From an uncultured Caballeronia sp. (GTDB lineage: Bacteria; Pseudomonadota; Gammaproteobacteria; Burkholderiales; Burkholderiaceae): 41,446 nt of DNA. Below the pieces are notes generated by a model. It ran no database searches and was not told the origin of the DNA. It worked only from the letters and a program-made list of their open reading frames with translations. The stretch covers positions 1-41,446 of the forward strand of contig CALNPU010000010.1 of NCBI GenBank assembly GCA_940588625.1, written 5' to 3'. Shown here piece after piece: positions 39,835 to 41,446 of this stretch (its first letter is position 1; every line of letters starts with the position of its first letter). The translations under genes and the position numbers were made by a program.

Positions 39835-39912
39835 ATGTCCGCCAGGTTTTATTTTTACTTTTTTGGCATCTCAAGCTGCTGGCGGATCGAGAGGGGTGAG
39901 TCGTTTGTGTAG
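39835..39912 (+). CDS. Phe/Tyr-rich leader peptide of aroG
   Basis: The 25-residue ORF reads MSARFYFYFFGISSCWRIER and then GESFV, with six consecutive aromatic codons (Phe-Tyr-Phe-Tyr-Phe-Phe, 39847-39864). It lies between the promoter and an intrinsic terminator upstream of aroG. A purine stretch (GGAAA) is 6-10 bases before ATG 39835. An in-frame ATG at 39805 would add ten residues, also Phe/Tyr-rich (FNFY). The peptide is surely a sensor rather than a product: ribosomes stall in it when charged tRNA-Phe or tRNA-Tyr is scarce. Confidence 0.85.
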   Translation: MSARFYFYFFGISSCWRIERGESFV

Positions 39913-39952
39913 AACCCAAGTTTCCCGAAAAACCGCCAGCGCAGTCTGGCGG
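39839..39952 (+). promoter_or_regulatory. Transcription attenuator controlling aroG
   Basis: Four complementary segments alternate: 1 = CCGCCAG (39839-39845), 2 = CTGGCGG (39879-39885), 3 = CCGCCAG (39933-39939), 4 = CTGGCGG (39946-39952). Pairing 3:4 is the terminator, 2:3 the antiterminator, 1:2 the anti-antiterminator. The Phe/Tyr codons (39847-39864) lie just after segment 1. A ribosome stalled there masks segment 1, frees segment 2 to pair with 3 and lets transcription enter aroG. With ample Phe and Tyr, the ribosome runs on to the stop at 39912, covers segment 2 and allows the terminator. Confidence 0.85.
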
Positions 39953-39959
39953 TTTTTTT
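39928..39959 (+). terminator. Attenuator terminator upstream of aroG
   Basis: AACCGCCAG and CTGGCGGTT flank a 6-base loop (CGCAGT, 39940-39945) and lead into seven T (39953-39959). It is preceded by A-rich sequence that extends the stem. It lies after the leader peptide stop and about 100 bases before the aroG ATG. Confidence 0.88.
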
Positions 39960-40056
39960 ATGCCCACTTTTTTTGACGACTTTTGCACTGTCCCTGATCT
40001 GTCGGACCTAACGACGAGACCAACGCAGCACCAAAACGAGTTCCCGGAGAACCAGC

Positions 40057-41130
40057 ATGCCCCCGCACAACACCGACGATGTCCGAATCCGCGAATTGAA
40101 AGAACTGATACCCCCCGCTTACCTGATCCGTGAGTTAGCTTGCGCCGAGACGGTTTCGGAGCTAATCTACAATTTGTGGCAGTCGATGCATCGCATCCTG
40201 CACGGCATGGAAGACCGACTGATCGTGATCGTCGGGCCGTGCTCGATCCACGACACCAAAGCGGCGCTGGAATACGCGGGCCGTCTTGTCGAACAGCGCA
40301 AGCGCTTTGCCGGCGAGCTTGAAATCGTGATGCGGGTGTATTTCGAGAAGCCGCGTACGACGGTCGGCTGGAAAGGCCTGATCAACGACCCGTACATGGA
40401 CAACAGCTTCAAGATCAATGACGGCTTGCGGACCGCGCGCGAATTGCTGCTGCGGATCAACGAACTGGGGTTACCGGCCGGCACCGAATACCTCGACATG
40501 ATCAGCCCGCAGTACATCGCCGACCTGATTTCATGGGGTGCGATTGGGGCGCGGACAACGGAATCGCAAGTGCATCGCGAGCTGGCGTCGGGATTGTCGT
40601 GCCCGGTCGGTTTCAAGAACGGCACCGACGGCAACGTGAAGATTGCGGTGGACGCCATCAAGGCAGCGTCGCAGCCGCACCATTTCCTCTCGGTAACGAA
40701 GGGCGGCCATTCGGCCATTGTCTCGACGGCCGGCAATGAGGACTGCCACATCATCCTGCGTGGCGGCAAGGCGCCGAATTACGACGCGGACAGCGTGAAC
40801 GCCGCCTGCAACGACATCAGCAAGGCTAGACTGGCCGCGCGCCTGATGATTGATGCGAGCCACGCAAACAGTTCGAAGAAACATGAGAACCAGATACCGG
40901 TTTGCGCCGATATCGGTCGGCAGATTGCGGGCGGTGACGAAAGGATCATCGGCGTGATGGTGGAATCGAATCTGGTCGCCGGACGGCAGGATCTGAAGGA
41001 AGGTTGCGAGCTGACGTACGGGCAGAGCGTCACCGACGCATGTATCGGCTGGGAAGACAGCTTGAACGTGCTGGAAGAGCTGGCCGAAGCCGTGAAGCAA
41101 CGGCGCGTGGCGCGGGGGAATGGGAACTGA
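40057..41130 (+). CDS. aroG: 3-deoxy-7-phosphoheptulonate (DAHP) synthase, class I
   Basis: AroG condenses PEP and erythrose-4-phosphate, the entry to the shikimate pathway. The 357-aa protein has the short type I-alpha layout: IVIVGPCSIHD (metal/PEP region), RVYFEKPRTTVGWKGLINDP, LDMISPQYIADLISWGAIGARTTESQ, CPVGFKNGTDG, ILRGGKAPNYD, MIDASHANSSKKH and GVMVESNLVAGRQ. ATG 40057 follows GGAG. The leader codons suggest the isozyme responds to Phe and Tyr; allosteric specificity cannot be read from sequence here. Intact. Confidence 0.95.
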   Translation: MPPHNTDDVRIRELKELIPPAYLIRELACAETVSELIYNLWQSMHRILHGMEDRLIVIVGPCSIHDTKAALEYAGRLVEQRKRFAGELEIVMRVYFEKPRTTVGWKGLINDPYMDNSFKINDGLRTARELLLRINELGLPAGTEYLDMISPQYIADLISWGAIGARTTESQVHRELASGLSCPVGFKNGTDGNVKIAVDAIKAASQPHHFLSVTKGGHSAIVSTAGNEDCHIILRGGKAPNYDADSVNAACNDISKARLAARLMIDASHANSSKKHENQIPVCADIGRQIAGGDERIIGVMVESNLVAGRQDLKEGCELTYGQSVTDACIGWEDSLNVLEELAEAVKQRRVARGNGN

Positions 41131-41170
41131 TACTTGATACTGATTCGCTTGCGCATCGGGGGGAGACAAG

Positions 41171-41200
41171 AAAGGCCGCCATTTCCGGCGGCCCTCCCTT
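41171..41200. terminator. Probable bidirectional terminator after aroG
   Basis: GGCCGCC (41174-41180) and GGCGGCC (41187-41193) form a 7-bp stem with a 6-base loop. It is followed by CTCCCTTT on the plus strand and by TTTCTT on the minus strand. It is well placed to end aroG and the convergent relic beyond. T-runs are short, so strength is uncertain. Confidence 0.5.
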
Positions 41201-41217
41201 TAAGACGTATCCCCACC

Positions 41218-41322
41218 CTACGCTATCTCGCCGGAACCGTAGATCTCGGTACGCACCCGCGCCTTCGATACCCCCGCCGCTATCAATGCTTCCTGTTGCG
41301 CGTGCATGAAGGAGACAGGGCC
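41218..41322 (-). pseudogene. C-terminal relic of a flavohemoprotein-like (NO dioxygenase) reductase gene
   Basis: On the minus strand a frame ending in TAG at 41220-41218 reads GPVSFMHAQQEALIAAGVS followed by KARVRTEIYGSGEIA. This resembles the end of Hmp-type FAD/NAD reductase domains (CGP.PFM.AQ..AL...GV...R...E.FG). Upstream the similarity stops within a few codons and the expected CGP cysteine is absent. Only the last ~35 codons survive. The remaining 41323-41446 contains nothing I can assign; its last bases (GGGGTCAGACACCGG) may be the edge of another element. Confidence 0.45.
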
Positions 41323-41446
41323 ATAGGACAATAATCGGCGTCCAGATCCGGTGCAGCTCGTTTCTTAAGGGGGGGGCGACGCAGGAGTCGGGATGCGCTA
41401 GAAGAGAGGTTTCTAGCTGAACAAACGGGGGTCAGACACCGGCCCA

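Overview
This window is a piece of a GC-rich chromosome from a beta-proteobacterium of the Burkholderia / Paraburkholderia / Caballeronia group. The assignment rests on protein similarity recognised by eye and on characteristic gene neighbourhoods: hrcA-hemH-hslR beside grpE-trx-dnaK-dnaJ-pabBC, purM beside hda-HAD-pcnB-folK-deoxynucleoside kinase-panB, and glnE / yhdP-nit-tldD. No rRNA, tRNA, CRISPR array or phage genes were seen.

The striking property is gene decay. About ten of some 33 genes are broken: an IS1182-like transposase end, rsmE, pgpA, pncC, an SNF2/SWIM helicase, hda, a deoxynucleoside kinase, vapB, vapC and the 3' end of hslR. Damage includes single-base indels, nonsense codons, a codon-level tandem duplication and real internal deletions (in hda and pgpA), so it is not all sequencing error. 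Long housekeeping genes (maeB, dnaK, recN, glnE, yhdP, tldD) are open from end to end. This mixture resembles a host-restricted lineage in early genome reduction; leaf-nodule Burkholderia-type symbionts are one such group. That lifestyle is inference only.

Layout. 1-570: IS end inserted into rsmE. 734-1815: a secreted barnase-like RNase with its barstar inhibitor. 1816-2415: gene-free, with a candidate small RNA and two good terminators. 2416-4725: maeB. 4971-6625: thiL, then collapsed pgpA and frameshifted pncC. 6698-9861: wrecked SNF2 helicase. 9865-10920: purM. 11165-16306: hda remnant, HAD phosphatase, pcnB, folK, deoxynucleoside kinase remnant and panB. 16509-26245, all on the minus strand except one small ORF: pabBC, dnaJ, dnaK, thioredoxin-like protein, grpE, hslR, hemH and hrcA, i.e. 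the heat-shock chaperone cluster. 26477-29041: nadK-recN. 29097-29860: dead vapBC with its operator still in place. 29944-32721: glnE. 32958-39670: yhdP, nitrilase-family amidase and tldD. 39770-41130: aroG behind a Phe/Tyr-rich leader peptide and a four-segment attenuator. 41171-41446: terminator and a short relic of a flavohemoprotein gene.

The best regulatory signal is the aroG attenuator at 39835-39959. Alternating CCGCCAG / CTGGCGG segments and a Phe-Tyr-Phe-Tyr-Phe-Phe codon run form a textbook stalling-ribosome switch controlling the first step of aromatic amino acid synthesis.
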